NCBI GenBank assembly: GCA_015832175.1
Contig: WJXW01000003.1
Location: forward strand, 3,162,001-3,226,000
Source: Paraphaeosphaeria minitans
Taxonomy: Eukaryota > Ascomycota > Dothideomycetes > Pleosporales > Didymosphaeriaceae
Length of the DNA stretch: 64,000 nt
Reading direction: 5' to 3'
Numbering within the stretch: the first letter of the stretch is position 1; the number at the start of each line of letters is the position of its first letter. Under the pieces are notes generated by a model, which did no database searches, was not told the DNA's origin, and saw nothing but the letters and a program-made list of their open reading frames with translations. A program made the position numbers and the translations under genes. Positions 1-10,961 of this stretch are shown in pieces.

Positions 1-393
1 GGCCGCCAGTAGCAGACGCGTCTTGGTACCGAGTAGAGCCACACGCATCAGCCACGCAATCAAGAGCCACCGCTAAGCCTGAAGCGGGAACCGTTCGGCA
101 AAGACGGAACCGCATTAGTCACGAGGCCTGTCCGCAAAGGGTCTAGTGCGGCTGTTGGCGCAGCCTTATGTCACTGTCGAGGCCGCACGGATCAGTGGAG
201 ACACGGGGTGGAGGTGAGAAGGCTGCGAGATTCGCGGAGCTGGCATAGCGTGGAGCCGCGTTGCCGAGAGCAGAAGCAAAGAGCGCCAGCTGGGACAGGG
301 TCCCGCGGTGCTTTGGCCGGCCGGTGACCCACTTGGGACGGGTAAGCGGTCATGATATCGCGGCGACAGCTTGGCTGGGGGAGAGGGCGTGGA

Positions 394-400
394 TATATAA
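394..400 (+). promoter_or_regulatory. TATA box candidate
   Basis: TATATAA stands about 270 bp upstream of the start codon at 668. A transcript starting some 30 bp downstream would carry a long 5' leader that includes the direct repeat at 496-562. Seen in sequence; promoter role is inferred. Confidence 0.4.
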
Positions 401-495
401 CTTGTGGCTGTCCCGCGGGGTGCGAGGTTCTGCATCACAGGAATCTATCTGCTATTCCGTCTGTCTTGCTATCTGCTATCGAAATCAGCACATCA

Positions 496-562
496 CATCA
501 TCACAACAGACTTCATCCCAGACTTGATATCGCATCATTACAACAGACTCCATCCCAGACTT
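496..562 (+). repeat. Imperfect direct repeat in predicted 5' leader
   Basis: Two 30-bp copies (496-525 and 533-562) begin CATCATYACAACAGACT and differ at only a couple of positions, with a 37-bp period. They lie between the TATA candidate and the start codon of the gene at 668. Confidence 0.7.
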
Positions 563-667
563 CACACTACTGTGAAGGCACCAAGCAGGCCTCGAACGTC
601 TTCGTCATCAACACTGCGGCCTCAAAGAAAGGGTCGCAATAGCTTCACACTCCCAAGCCTAAGCCCG

Positions 668-1206
668 ATGAAAGACCACTACGACTACGCCGTCGACCCC
701 CACGATCTGACCAAACGTCTCAATCGCATCCCGAAGTCGCACTCCACACCCAACGATGGAAACCGTAAGCTGCTCCCCCCCCTCAACCCACCCAACCCAC
801 ATCCACTAACCCTCTCACAGACGTCGCTCGACTGCCCCGACACCCCGGACGCGCAGAAGGAACCACGTCCTCCTCCCCGACCGCATCCCTCTCACGCCTC
901 CCCACTTTCCGCAAATCCGCAACCATGTCGACAACCTCGTCTGCCTCGACACAGTTCTCAGGCATGCGCGCGTTCCCCTCGGCACACGAGAGCAAAGCCA
1001 TCGCCGAGGTGCGCAGGGGCGACTTCTCCAAGCCGAGAGCCGGCGGCGCGAGTAGGAGGTACAGCGGCGGGAGCGAGGGCGCGAAGAGCGTGCCCGAGTT
1101 CCAGTACTACGGAAGGCATGCGAACGAGTGGCTGTTCAACGGTTGGAGCTTCAGTGAGAGTGTCAAGAAGGGGTGGGGGAAGGTGTTCAAGGGGAGGGAG
1201 GAATGA
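668..1206 (+). CDS. Small protein of unknown function, two exons
   Basis: Two exons, 668-764 and 821-1206, flank a 56-bp intron with GTAAGC donor and CTCACAG acceptor; joining them gives 160 aa from the ATG at 668. No domain is recognised. The protein is basic, rich in Ser, Arg and Gly, with no signal peptide or membrane segment. Its last ~40 residues (from VPEFQYYGRHANEW to KVFKGREE) look the most constrained, being aromatic and then Lys-rich. The splice join, TATA candidate and clean stop support a real gene; a function cannot be assigned. Another in-frame start lies upstream, but 668 fits the leader best. Confidence 0.6.
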
Positions 1207-1743
1207 GGACGTGGGCGGGTTCCTGGGTCCGTTGGACGCAGCGCATGCAAGGGATCTTGTGCGCGTGTCGTTCGCTCTGGTTCGATGCGAAATAGTAATA
1301 CCACAATGTCATCTTCGTCGTTTTATATTCTTCCGTCCTGCCATGTATGATCGTGGGCATGTGGTTGTGGAACTTGGCTGATTTCGTAATCAGCCGCACT
1401 CAGTTCTCGAAAGAACAGGTGGCAGCAGATACGCTTCGACGCTGTAGTGTGAAATGTGGATGACCCTATAACGTAGATTCTAAGATTGGCTAGAGTCCAG
1501 GATATGACACATAATCAGTGTATCGGACCGGCCAGTGAAGTGGAGGGATAGTGCTTCAGACGCGATCGCGGCCGTACTAGGTACCTACTTGGTCTTAGTT
1601 AGCAGATCTCACTGTGCCGACATCTCTCCAGCATCGCGCATCCAGTTTGTTCGCATCAAACACCCCAACGACTTGACTGTAATCACGAGTCGTGACGAAG
1701 AGGACTGCTCACTCGTTCGCTTGCTTCACTACAGGCGCTCATC
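1207..1743. other. Intergenic, no gene seen
   Basis: 3' flank of the preceding gene and upstream region of the broken isomerase gene. Reading frames here are short and carry no recognisable motif. Confidence 0.5.
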
Positions 1744-2390
1744 ATGGCTGCCCATCCTGTCATCGAACACCATTTCTCCTTCATCTCGTCCTGGGTCGTA
1801 CATCGCCAGCCGTCGCATCCGAAACTTTGCACAGAAACACAATGCACAGGTCGTTTACAAGCCGGTCGAACTAATGCATACATTTTCCGTCTCGAGCGGA
1901 CTGCCTGTGAAAAAATGTGCTGTGCAGCGCCAGGCCTATCGTCTTTCGGACGTTGAGCGATGGACGAAAAGGAACAAATTTGCCTATAGTCAAACATCCG
2001 ACATACTACGGCACCCAGCTGACCCGTCGCTCGCTCATTGACTCCTCCTCGCTGCCATTAGCGAAATCGGACCTGACAGCGACTCCATTCATGGTTATGA
2101 TAAACGCAGTCAAGATACAGTGTGCGTGAACGAGGCAAACCTTGCAGTTCCCAGCGTGGTATCAGCGAACCCGGATGCATCTGGCTTGGATGGGGCCCGT
2201 TTACTGGAAAGGGCGAGCCAGGAGAAGGATTTCTTTGAAAAGGAGCAGACCCTGACAGATGAAGTCGTCGAAAAGGAATACTTTGGCGCATCTGCGTACG
2301 TTTACCAAGGAAAACCATTCCGGTGCCAAGATTGGATAGACATGCTGGATGAGATTATCAAGTCGCAGGAAGCCGATATCCTTTCCCTTC
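1744..2390 (+). pseudogene. Broken 2-hydroxychromene-2-carboxylate isomerase / DsbA-family (kappa GST-like) gene
   Basis: Conceptual translation follows the HCCA isomerase/kappa-class GST fold: an N-terminal strand ending FSFISSW, then SYIASRR, a VVYKPVELM strand, DVERWTKR, and a C-terminal GASAYVYQGKPFRCQDWID stretch like the family's GVPTF...GQDR end. It is interrupted. One extra G in the GGG at 1793-1795 shifts the frame between ISSW and SYIAS, and an in-frame TGA stands at 2039-2041, where the family continues. Everything after 1796 is in a single frame apart from that stop. The family works in glutathione-dependent aromatic degradation or disulfide exchange. I tested whether an intron could remove the lesions; no canonical pair keeps the frame. 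Two sequencing errors are possible but less likely than a pseudogene. Confidence 0.65.
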
Positions 2391-3485
2391 ACCTAAATGC
2401 AAAAGGTGGGGGCCTCAAAAGCATCATGCAGCATAGTATGCGACTGTTCTCTTGTTGTTCCCAACTTGCAACAGCGGCACGAGTCAGGTGCAGGCGAATT
2501 GAGCACGGAAGCTGTACTAAGACGATCCACATATCTACAATGCTCTCAGCCACTGTCCGTTGGTCAGAAGCTGACCAACACTGACCACATGACCAGGCTC
2601 ACGACAAAGCAATTCAGACTGTGAAGTCCATGGCGAATTAATTGCCCGTGCCCCATCAATGCGGAGAGACGGATGTACGCATCTCATCTCACGTTTTGCG
2701 GTAAAATGCGTCCGCAGGCACAGCACGAGTATCCACCATCTCTACGTCATAAAATCTCCGCTTTCCACCATCACAGTCTTCCCCAGGTACTTCTATATCT
2801 ACAGTGCTAAGATTAGCCCCTCCACGTGGAGATGAGCTATCCCTTGCATCCATGGGCCTCAGAAGGCCGCCTTGCGGGTCGTCTCACATATGAGAAAGCT
2901 TCGAGAAACGGACTTGCAACCTCCTACCACGTGCTACAACAATATACTCCAAACATATTGCAAGGCGTTCCAGGTTCTCGGCGTTCAAGCATCGACTACC
3001 TAATCGAAATCCGGGCCAATTATGCAGGGCTCTCGTGTCGATCATCTCAGCTGGGGCCCCAACCTCACCAAAATCCCCGAGTTTGACACATTCCACGCTC
3101 GTGCGAACGACATGCGACCAACTGTCCCACAGTGCAGTCATGTACAAGCACGTATAATCCATGGTGGAGTGGAGAGCCTCATCGTGGCGCATATGAGGCA
3201 GGCAAGCAAGCGGTGCTCTACGCCACGTTTTCATGCACATTTTTGGCGATGTTGGAGGGTGCATCATATTCCATCGACCGTTTCAGAGAACTGACCAAAC
3301 CCGGTCAGGATTCGGAGAGTAGCCAGGATCATGTATCAATGTCCGGTTCCTTCACTCATAACATGCACGACACCCGCTGCTGCTACCCGTCTGCCGGCTC
3401 TTGATCGATTCCTGTCCCACTTTGCTGCTTACGCCAATCTGGTTTCAACCGTCTGCGCGACCAAGAACACAACCACGAATACGAG
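2391..3485. other. Intergenic, no supportable gene
   Basis: Only fragmentary reading frames on both strands. Around 3000-3300 several short frames coexist, which could be old coding relic, but no family was recognised. Confidence 0.45.
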
Positions 3486-5220
3486 ATGGCGCCTATAGCC
3501 GATGCCATCCTTTCCAGAGAGGATCCAGCAAAGTTAGCTGCTGCGCTGGGCATACCACCGAATGTAGATCCAATACCAATACTCCTTGCGCTTCCGGGAA
3601 TGATGGGCGATGCTGTACCACCAGGAGCGGATAGAACGATGACGTTGGATTCGGCGGATCAAAATTGGTTCTTGATTGTTGCGATCCTCTGCATTGCCTT
3701 TGCTGGGATCTTCTTGATAGTACGAGTGTATACTAAGCTAGCGATTGTGGGGTCCTTTGAGCTCGCGGACTACTTCCTGTTTATGACTTTCGTACGTCAA
3801 CAGCAACAAAACACACAACACTGCTAACACACCATAGCCTCTCATCCTAACAGAAGTGGGTATCGGCTACCAAATGGTCAAGTGGGGGTCCGGTGTACAT
3901 CAATGGCAGGTTACAAATGATCAGTTATTCCATCAGCTTTATGTATGTTTCCAGTTCTTTCTATAGCCACGCGCAAAGCTAATCACCGGTAAAGTGGGCG
4001 AATGTGGGACAGATAGTATACTGTCCACTGAGCTTTTTCGTGAAGATGGCCATCTTGGTCCAATATCTTCGCCTTTTCGCGCCTAGTCGCAGCGTCAACC
4101 GGGCCATGTTCTTTGGGGCTTGGGGCACCATCATCTCGTGCATCATCCTCTACACAGTATTGATATTCTGGACCGCTTTTTACTGCCACCCAAGGAAAGC
4201 CATCTGGGACAAACTCACGCCCGATGCGAAGTGCTCCGACGTGAACGACATTACACTAGCACAGGGCGCTTTTAACATGGCCTCCGATATCATCATTCTA
4301 GTACTTCCTACGTCTGGTTTGTGGTCGCTGAACGTTCCTTTGGGTCGCAAAATTGCCGTCACATTACTGTTCGCCACGGGCTTGCTGTGAGTACCACGAG
4401 GGTTTTGGCTTGACAGCACTAACGCGTGTTTAGAGCTTGTGCTGCATCGGCCATGCGCATTGTCTTCACGGTCAAGATCGCTCCCGTAATCACCGAGGCA
4501 GACGTCTCACATAACGCACTTTTCATCGGACTTTGGACCGAAACCGAATGCACCCTCGGATTTGTGGTCGCATGCGCCCTATGTCTCCCCAAATTGATCC
4601 AGGCCAAAGGCAAGAAGCTCAAGCGTGCAATGTCCAAAGCCTCGTCTCCCTTCAACTCCCTACGCAGCGGCCTGAGCAGCATGTCCCGGAGCGGCACCTT
4701 CAACTCGTCTCGAGGCGAGCCATCTCGAAACAACACCTTGAACAACTCACGCAACGACACCATGCAGAGCGCTTCCCGCAACAGCACGCACATTCCACAA
4801 CCGACGAATCAATTTGTTAAAATGAACAAACTCCAACAAAGCCCGCCCTCCAGGAACGAGGAGTTCGACCTTGCTCGCGAGCACCGATACACCCACCTTG
4901 GTCCCCCATCATCCGGCAGCAGCATGTATTCACAGTCCACCGGCCCCCATTCCGCCGTTCCCACTCCCTCGAACAGCAGAGACAACAGCACAAAGGCCGC
5001 GCCGAAGCCGCTGAGCGTGCCACTATCGTCAAGCAGCGACATACACGAGAGCCTTCGCAGTCCGACGAACCGGATAACGAGGGACCACATGAGCCCCGAG
5101 CAGCCGAGAGAGGAAGTGCAAACGTTGCAGGTCTTCAAGTTCGATCCCGGAAAGCAGAACATGGAAAGTCTGGCACAGCGGAGGAGAAGTGTACCCTTTC
5201 CGCATTGTCATGAGCAATGA
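3486..5220 (+). CDS. Fungal rhodopsin-domain integral membrane protein (PTH11-like class)
   Basis: Four exons (3486-3791, 3838-3942, 3995-4386, 4434-5220) with introns of 46-52 bp give 529 aa. Residues ~60-340 hold about seven hydrophobic helices. Family signs include W-x-G between helices 2 and 3, an extracellular pair of Cys (FYCHPRKAIWD and KCSDV), NMASDIIILVLP in the later helices and an E-T-E-C-TLGFVVACALCLP end to the last helix. The ~190-residue cytoplasmic tail is Ser/Asn-rich and basic. The PF20684-type domain is widespread in Pezizomycotina plasma-membrane proteins, some of which sense surface or host cues (PTH11). The CFEM domain of classic PTH11 is absent. Ligand unknown. The start is the first ATG before helix 1. 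Confidence 0.85.
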
Positions 5221-5242
5221 GATTCCCATTCGTTATGTTCCA

Positions 5243-5248
5243 AATAAA
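5243..5248 (+). terminator. AATAAA polyadenylation signal candidate
   Basis: AATAAA lies 23 bp after the stop of the rhodopsin-domain gene. The position is short for a fungal 3' UTR but plausible. Confidence 0.35.
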
Positions 5249-7253
5249 TTAAACGCTTCTTTCTTTATCTTCTGTGGCTACCCGTTCCTTGTTCATGCAT
5301 TGAAGGTGGTACTGTGTCTTGGGATACGGACTCATGACTAACAGAGACATGACTTTCTGTCAACCGTGGCCTGTAGGCATACATCCTACAATCAGCGAGC
5401 CATTATATATCTACCTTCTTCTAAGACCGAGCTACATGGAAACTGTAGCTGTGGCTGTGACATCAAGGTCCACTGGCGTGTTCAACTTAAGCCGTGACTA
5501 CGCAGCGATTCTCAGCACATGATAAGTCGGAATTTCACGACCAACGGTTCTTTGTACTGCACAACAAGCACTTTGCATCGCAACGGGATGCTCTTGGGGT
5601 AGTACACTTGGACCGATTTCGGAGACATGCTCGGTCCCACTTGTCAAGGCTCGGCTCATCTGCTTAGTCCGAGCGAATGCCATTCACGTCGTTCCACGAT
5701 ATCGCTTCCGGACGGACGCTCTGTTGTCTGATGGTGTCGTGAATACAGAAAGCGCTAGCTCGGAGGCTCTCGATCATGGATGGATACGCAAAAAATAAGC
5801 TGATCGTGGATAGATGGCAGCTGCTCAAGAACACGTTCATATCCGCTGTTCAGCTACTGCACGCGTCCGATGTCGTGTTCATTGGACGCAACTCACCAGA
5901 ACACTTCCATGGCGAGTATATTTCGCAAAGCAAACATGCTATTTCCGAAGGACGCGGTCATGCATATCACGCTCGCCGAATTGGATCGACACGGAATATA
6001 CATACTTTGCCCGCCTTTTGCAAACGTTCGCGATACTAGCTACCTCCCGCAGCGTGTGTAGTTTCTCCGTTCGACTACCATCGCAAACAACTGCTATCGA
6101 GGAGCTTGAGTTGGTTCGACGCACAGCCGTGAGCGGGGCTGCTCTTGTTAGTGGTACCTTCCTGTCGTCACGGTCATGCTACTGACACTTCAACCGCGGC
6201 AGCGTAGATACCACATGATACTCAGCTTCATGTTCTTGTCCGCGTAGCCTTCGCCTTGGGAACGAAATAGATGTCGCCAGATGGAGATGGCTCTAGTTGG
6301 TAAAAGCGTGCCATTATGGTCCGCACTATACCGTCGCCGTGAAGCACAAGGAACAAAAAAAAACACAGCAAGCCATGTCTAGGTATACCCCTTACACTTT
6401 ATAGCATTCCTCCACGGTCTTCCCCACCCCTCGGCACAAACCGCCGTCCCCACCACAGCCGCTCCTTTCCTTCCGTCCCAAACTGCTCATGGCAAGACAT
6501 GGAAGAATCCCAATGAGCAAAACAAATACATGGGCGTAGCAAACCAAGCTTTGCCTCGTCTATACTGCACCTAGCCGATAGCCTCGTGCAGTTCTCCAGA
6601 CATCACCCGGAATCGACATTGCTGCGGACAAAGCCAGCCCAGCAGCAGTGTCTACATGTGCGTTCTAAGATCAGATAGATGACACCCAGGAGACGAGGTC
6701 GGAATGCACTGAAAACAACGGCAGCAGTCCGGGTCGATTGGCAGACCGAAGACGTACCAACGGACCGCCGAGACGCACACCTCCATACGAAACACGTCTT
6801 CTCTCACAATTGTCCGGTTCCCTCTTGCCAAAAGCGTCCACTAAATACACCGCACCTTGCACGACCTGAAATTCCGCAAATGGAAAACCCGGTCCGGGAA
6901 AACATGCACGGCAGCAATGTCAGGAGCGACGCGACTTCGTCGTGGGCAATAGAGGTGTCGGCGACACCAATTATCCTACATACATTGCTCGTGTGAAGCA
7001 TTTCAATACTCATGATGCGTTCCCTCGATAACACATGACTTCAGTTCATCACAACCCCTGGAAATGCCAGGCAGCAAATGCGCGTGCCCAAGTGGCGCAT
7101 CTTAACGCCCAAGCCATGCAATTGAACCCTTACGAACTTTGAAAGAGCAAGTTCCCTCAAACACCTTCGCTGTAATGTCAAATAAAAGATATAAGTAGTC
7201 ATGGTTAAGTCTATGCCGCTGAAGATATACAATTGGCGCTGGAATTGCCAACA
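5249..7253. other. 2-kb interval without a recognisable gene
   Basis: Separates the 3' ends of two convergent genes, the rhodopsin-domain gene and the SOG2-like gene. It contains only short overlapping frames, a C-rich stretch near 6410-6480 and an A-run near 6355. No RNA gene or element recognised. Confidence 0.5.
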
Positions 7254-10227
7254 TCAGATGCGCCGGGCAGTCTGGCTTAGAAATCGATCAGCACGCTCGT
7301 TGAAGTTGATCGTGCTGGTAGACAAATGTGGAGGATGGCTAGGCGTGTTTGGAATTGTTGCCTGTGCAGCAGCGCCTAAAGCTGCACTCAGAGGTGTTGC
7401 CGGCACTGGAGTGATGTAACCTCCTGAACCTTGAGATCCTACGCTTGTGGTGGAGTAGAGCTGCACATGTGCCGAGTTTAGATTCGGGATGGCAGTATTG
7501 ATCGGCCCGGGAAGCGAGAGTCCAGTGCCAGAACTCATGGTTGACTTGCTCAGGAACCTTGGAGGCTGGGTTCTAGAAGTAAAGGATGAGAGCGAAGACA
7601 TAAGTCCAGGGTTGTTCGATGTAAGATGTGACCAGGGAGAATCGTTGATAGCGAGGCTAGCATCCTTGACTGTCTTGTGTAGTGGCTTCATCAATTGTTT
7701 CACCTCGGGACTAAGCAGACCCATATTTCGCCCTTGAGCTGTGCTAGCTTGTGCCAGGTCACCCCAAGCCTAAACTTGTCAGCCAGCGTTTCAACGACAT
7801 GTTTGAAACAAGAAACAATAAAACGCACCTTGATGAGACCCATGCATTGTTGCCAGAAGTCCGGTTGGTTACGCACGTAGTGGTCGCCAAATTGCATGTA
7901 TCTCAAGCGGTCCCAGAGTCGGCTGGAAATGTGCTGTACTTCGTGGCTTTTCTCGATCAAGCTGCCTAGGACCTTAAGTCTTGGGTCTTCGGGGTCCAAC
8001 TCTTTGGATAGTTGTCGGTGCTTGGTCGTGAGACGATCCATGATCTGTGGTATGGATGACTCGCAGTTTTCGCATGCCGCCTTGAGCTTGTCGAAGATCC
8101 TTGCGAATCGGCTTTCCTCGTCTGCATCTTCGTAATTACTTGTTAGCGTATTGGTCCGTGACATAGTAGTAGCCAAAGTAGCGAAAGACTCGCCTGACCG
8201 AGGCGTTGCGGAACCAATGCTGGTGAAGGTATTTGTCCTACTATTTTCGTTGCTGTGTAATATAACCGGTGGAGGCATCTGGGAAGATCCGTTCCGCTGG
8301 GGTGGGGATTGCTGAAATCGTCGCGTTTTGAGCGGGCGGGCTCGCAAAGTGCCAACACTGCTCGCGCCATTGACTTGTCGTTTGGCCTCAGCTATGTCAC
8401 GAAACTCAGCCCCTAATACCTGGCAAGCGTTTCGCATCTCTATCAAGCTGCCCTGTTGAAGGAAGAGGAAAGTCCGCACAATACGAGCGTCCGCATAACG
8501 TGTGATCTCGACACGATTTTCTGCCACGGAGAGGCTGAGGGCTAAGAATGAATCGAGGCACCTCAAAGCGTACTGATAGACCGACTTGGAGATTTTCTGC
8601 GCATCCTCTTCGTCTTCTTCAGCAAGCATCTCGAATTTGTGCAAGAGGTCATTCAAGGCGCGGACGTGTAGGTACGTCGTATGGTGTCGACGGAAAAAGT
8701 CTTCTCTCCGACGCATTTCCTCCTTTGACCGAGCCGTCGTTTTGATTGAGCGTATCATGTGCGAAAGGCAATCGTGCAGTTGCGAGATGGCGTAAAGGAA
8801 GTTCTTGGATGCCTCCACAACGATATCTGGGGCCTGGGAGCCGCGCTTATTCTCGTAGACATCAGAAAGTGGGCGGTTCGCCAAAGGTCGCATGCTGCTA
8901 GAGTCACCATAGCCAATCGCTGTAGCTGGGCCGGACATGCCATTGGCTATAGTATTGCCAGGGACGAGATAACCTTGGCTGAAACCGCGAAAGTGACTTG
9001 TTTTTTTTAGCTCATCTACAGCGCCGAGCTCGGGGGTCGGGGTCTGCTTCGTATAGATGCCCATGCGTTTTGTTTGGCGATTAGACGATGCTGAGCCTCC
9101 ACCTTCACTCTGACTCCGGTTGCGCTCGTTGGAGCCGGTGGTGACACTAGTCAAGATGAGCGGCGAGAGATGTGGGCGTCGGGATATGCCGTTTGGTTGT
9201 GTTTGCGAGGCAACACGGTAGTGTGATCGGGCAGGTACGGGTGGCGGCATGCCCGGCGAATCCGAGCGGTTCTCTGGGAAGCCTTCTATGTTGCTCACAC
9301 TCGGTTTGACGGGAAACCGTCCACCGTTGGTGCGCCTTGAAGGACGCGGGGTTGCGGGGTTGCTTTCAGTCCAACTGCCGAAGTTAGCAGAGAGATTGGA
9401 CAAGGCGGTGGAAGTGTACCTTTCGTCGCCAGACGATTCGACCCGCAGGCGATCCATCTCGACGCGCTGCTTCTCCTTGGATGCGTGCTGCCGCATGAAT
9501 TTCTTGACTTGGGTCGAGATGACTGCGTCTCGCTCGTTCTCGTTCGCGGGCGCCGGAGCATTGCTTTTGATTGTGCAGACATCAGGCGGAGGAAAGACGA
9601 GCTGGTTGCCGTCGAGCTTCAAGACCTGCAGACTGTTCATCTCGCCCAAGCACACAGGCAGTTCCTCGATACGATTCTTGGCAATAGCCAGCACCTTGAG
9701 CGAGGCGAGATTGGCGATCTTGGGCGGGATGTATCGAAGTTTGTTCCTACTGACATCGAGAATCTCCAGCGACGTCATGTCGAAGATCTGCTGGCATCAG
9801 TATGCAGGCAGGGGTGCACAGGCGGCGGGCAACGCACGCAGTCGGGGATCTCGCGCATGGCATTGTAGCGCACGTTGAGGTAGCGGAGGCGCTTGCACTC
9901 GACAATGCGGGTCGGCAGGGTGGTCAGGAGGTTGTGCGAGAGAGCAAGCCTGGCCATCAGTTAGCCTCGTGCGGGCAGGCCACGCATGCTGGGGGCGAAC
10001 CTCTCGATCTCGGCGTGGATGACATCGATGACCTCGTCCGGCAGGCGGGCAATGCTCTTGTGGCCGAGGTCGATGGTGATGCCGGGCTGCTGCGACTGCA
10101 GGTCGCGCTGGGCGTTGGGCGTCTCTGCGGCACGGTGGTTGATGTCGTCGCGGGACTGCTCGAAGGCGGCCTTGGCCAGGGCCACGACCTCGTCGTCGGA
10201 GATGGGCGTGGGGACGTCGTTGCTCAT
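7254..10227 (-). CDS. SOG2: SOG2-like leucine-rich repeat protein of the RAM/MOR signalling network
   Basis: Four exons read on the minus strand: 10227-10001, 9949-9838, 9787-7829 and 7769-7254, with introns of 51, 50 and 59 bp; 937 aa. Leucine-rich repeats cover residues ~40-190 (LPDEVIDVI, LALSHNLLTTLP, LRYLNVRYNAMREIP, LEILDVSRNKLRYIPP, LKVLAIAKNRIEELP). A Ser/Pro-rich linker follows, then a helical Sog2-type region from about residue 430 (NFLYAISQLHDCLSHMI onward). In yeast, Sog2 is a scaffold of the RAM pathway that activates the NDR kinase Cbk1, controlling polarity and cell separation. The ATG at 10227 begins MSNDVPTPISDDEV; the frame is open further upstream, but that stretch is low-complexity. 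Head-to-head with the gene at 10962. Confidence 0.9.
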
Positions 10228-10961
10228 GGCGACTGGGACGGGGAGCGTTCGCAGCGGGCGGGCAGGGACGGTCTGGGCGGAGGCAGCATGCTCGTCGGAA
10301 TGCTGGTGGATAGTGGTGGCAGAGGACGAGCAGGCCGTGGCTTGAAGCACCCAAGGATCCCGTGCTGCTGGCGGGAAGGCGCGCCAGTCTGCTTTGGGCC
10401 AAGAGGCAGGAACGCTCCACATGGGGGTGACATGGCCCACACAGGGCTTTCTGAACAGCGTCCTGAACAGTGTCCTGAACAGTGTCAGAGTGTCTGAACG
10501 CCCCAAGCGGCCGCACCACGCCGGCCAGTCTTCAGCCTGAACGTCGCACGTTGTCACCAACCAAACCGACCGCCTGCGCCCTGCAGCTGCGCGCCCAGAC
10601 AGCCGCCCTGGAGGAGGAGACAGCTAGGGACCGTGGACAGCTAGGCGCCGATCGAGCACACGAGCCGGGGACAAGCATCAAAACGGCTCGCTAGACGTGG
10701 TTATCTGGTAGCATGGCGCCGTCTCGCCACATCAACGGATACCAGGCCTATGGCGACGTAGTCGTGATCTGCTCCGCTCGTTGACAGCTTGTCCATGGCG
10801 TCGACTAGACGGACGCGCAGAACTAACGCCGGCATGCTCATTTCCCAACGTCATTACCTTCAACTTCTGAGCAGAACCCCACCAGCCGGTGTAGGTAGCA
10901 CTCTGACCATCTGCCTCTACTGTGTACTGGACCCAGATTCTTTGCGACTCAGCAGCGTGGA
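10228..10961. promoter_or_regulatory. Divergent promoter region
   Basis: 734 bp between two divergently transcribed genes (SOG2-like, minus; Ser-rich unknown, plus). GC-rich near the SOG2 start. It includes a 12-bp repeat array. No clear TATA box. Confidence 0.5.
10451..10486. repeat. 12-bp tandem repeat, three copies
   Basis: CTGAACAGYGTC occurs three times head to tail (10451, 10463, 10475), and CTGAAC recurs just after at 10494. The array lies ~225 bp upstream of the SOG2-like start codon. Confidence 0.85.

Noticed and set aside
1989..2061. Intron that could remove the stop in the isomerase gene
   Set aside because: Its 73-bp length shifts the downstream frame away from the conserved C-terminal sequence, and the donor GTCAAA is poor.
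2884..3267. Minus-strand frame with VKLGDFG, resembling a kinase DFG motif
   Set aside because: No HRD, activation-loop APE or glycine-rich motif in order; the surrounding sequence is not kinase-like, so chance is likely.
9797..10519. Long frames on both strands over the SOG2 5' end
   Set aside because: Shadows of the GC-rich SOG2-like exons; the true frame follows leucine-rich repeats.
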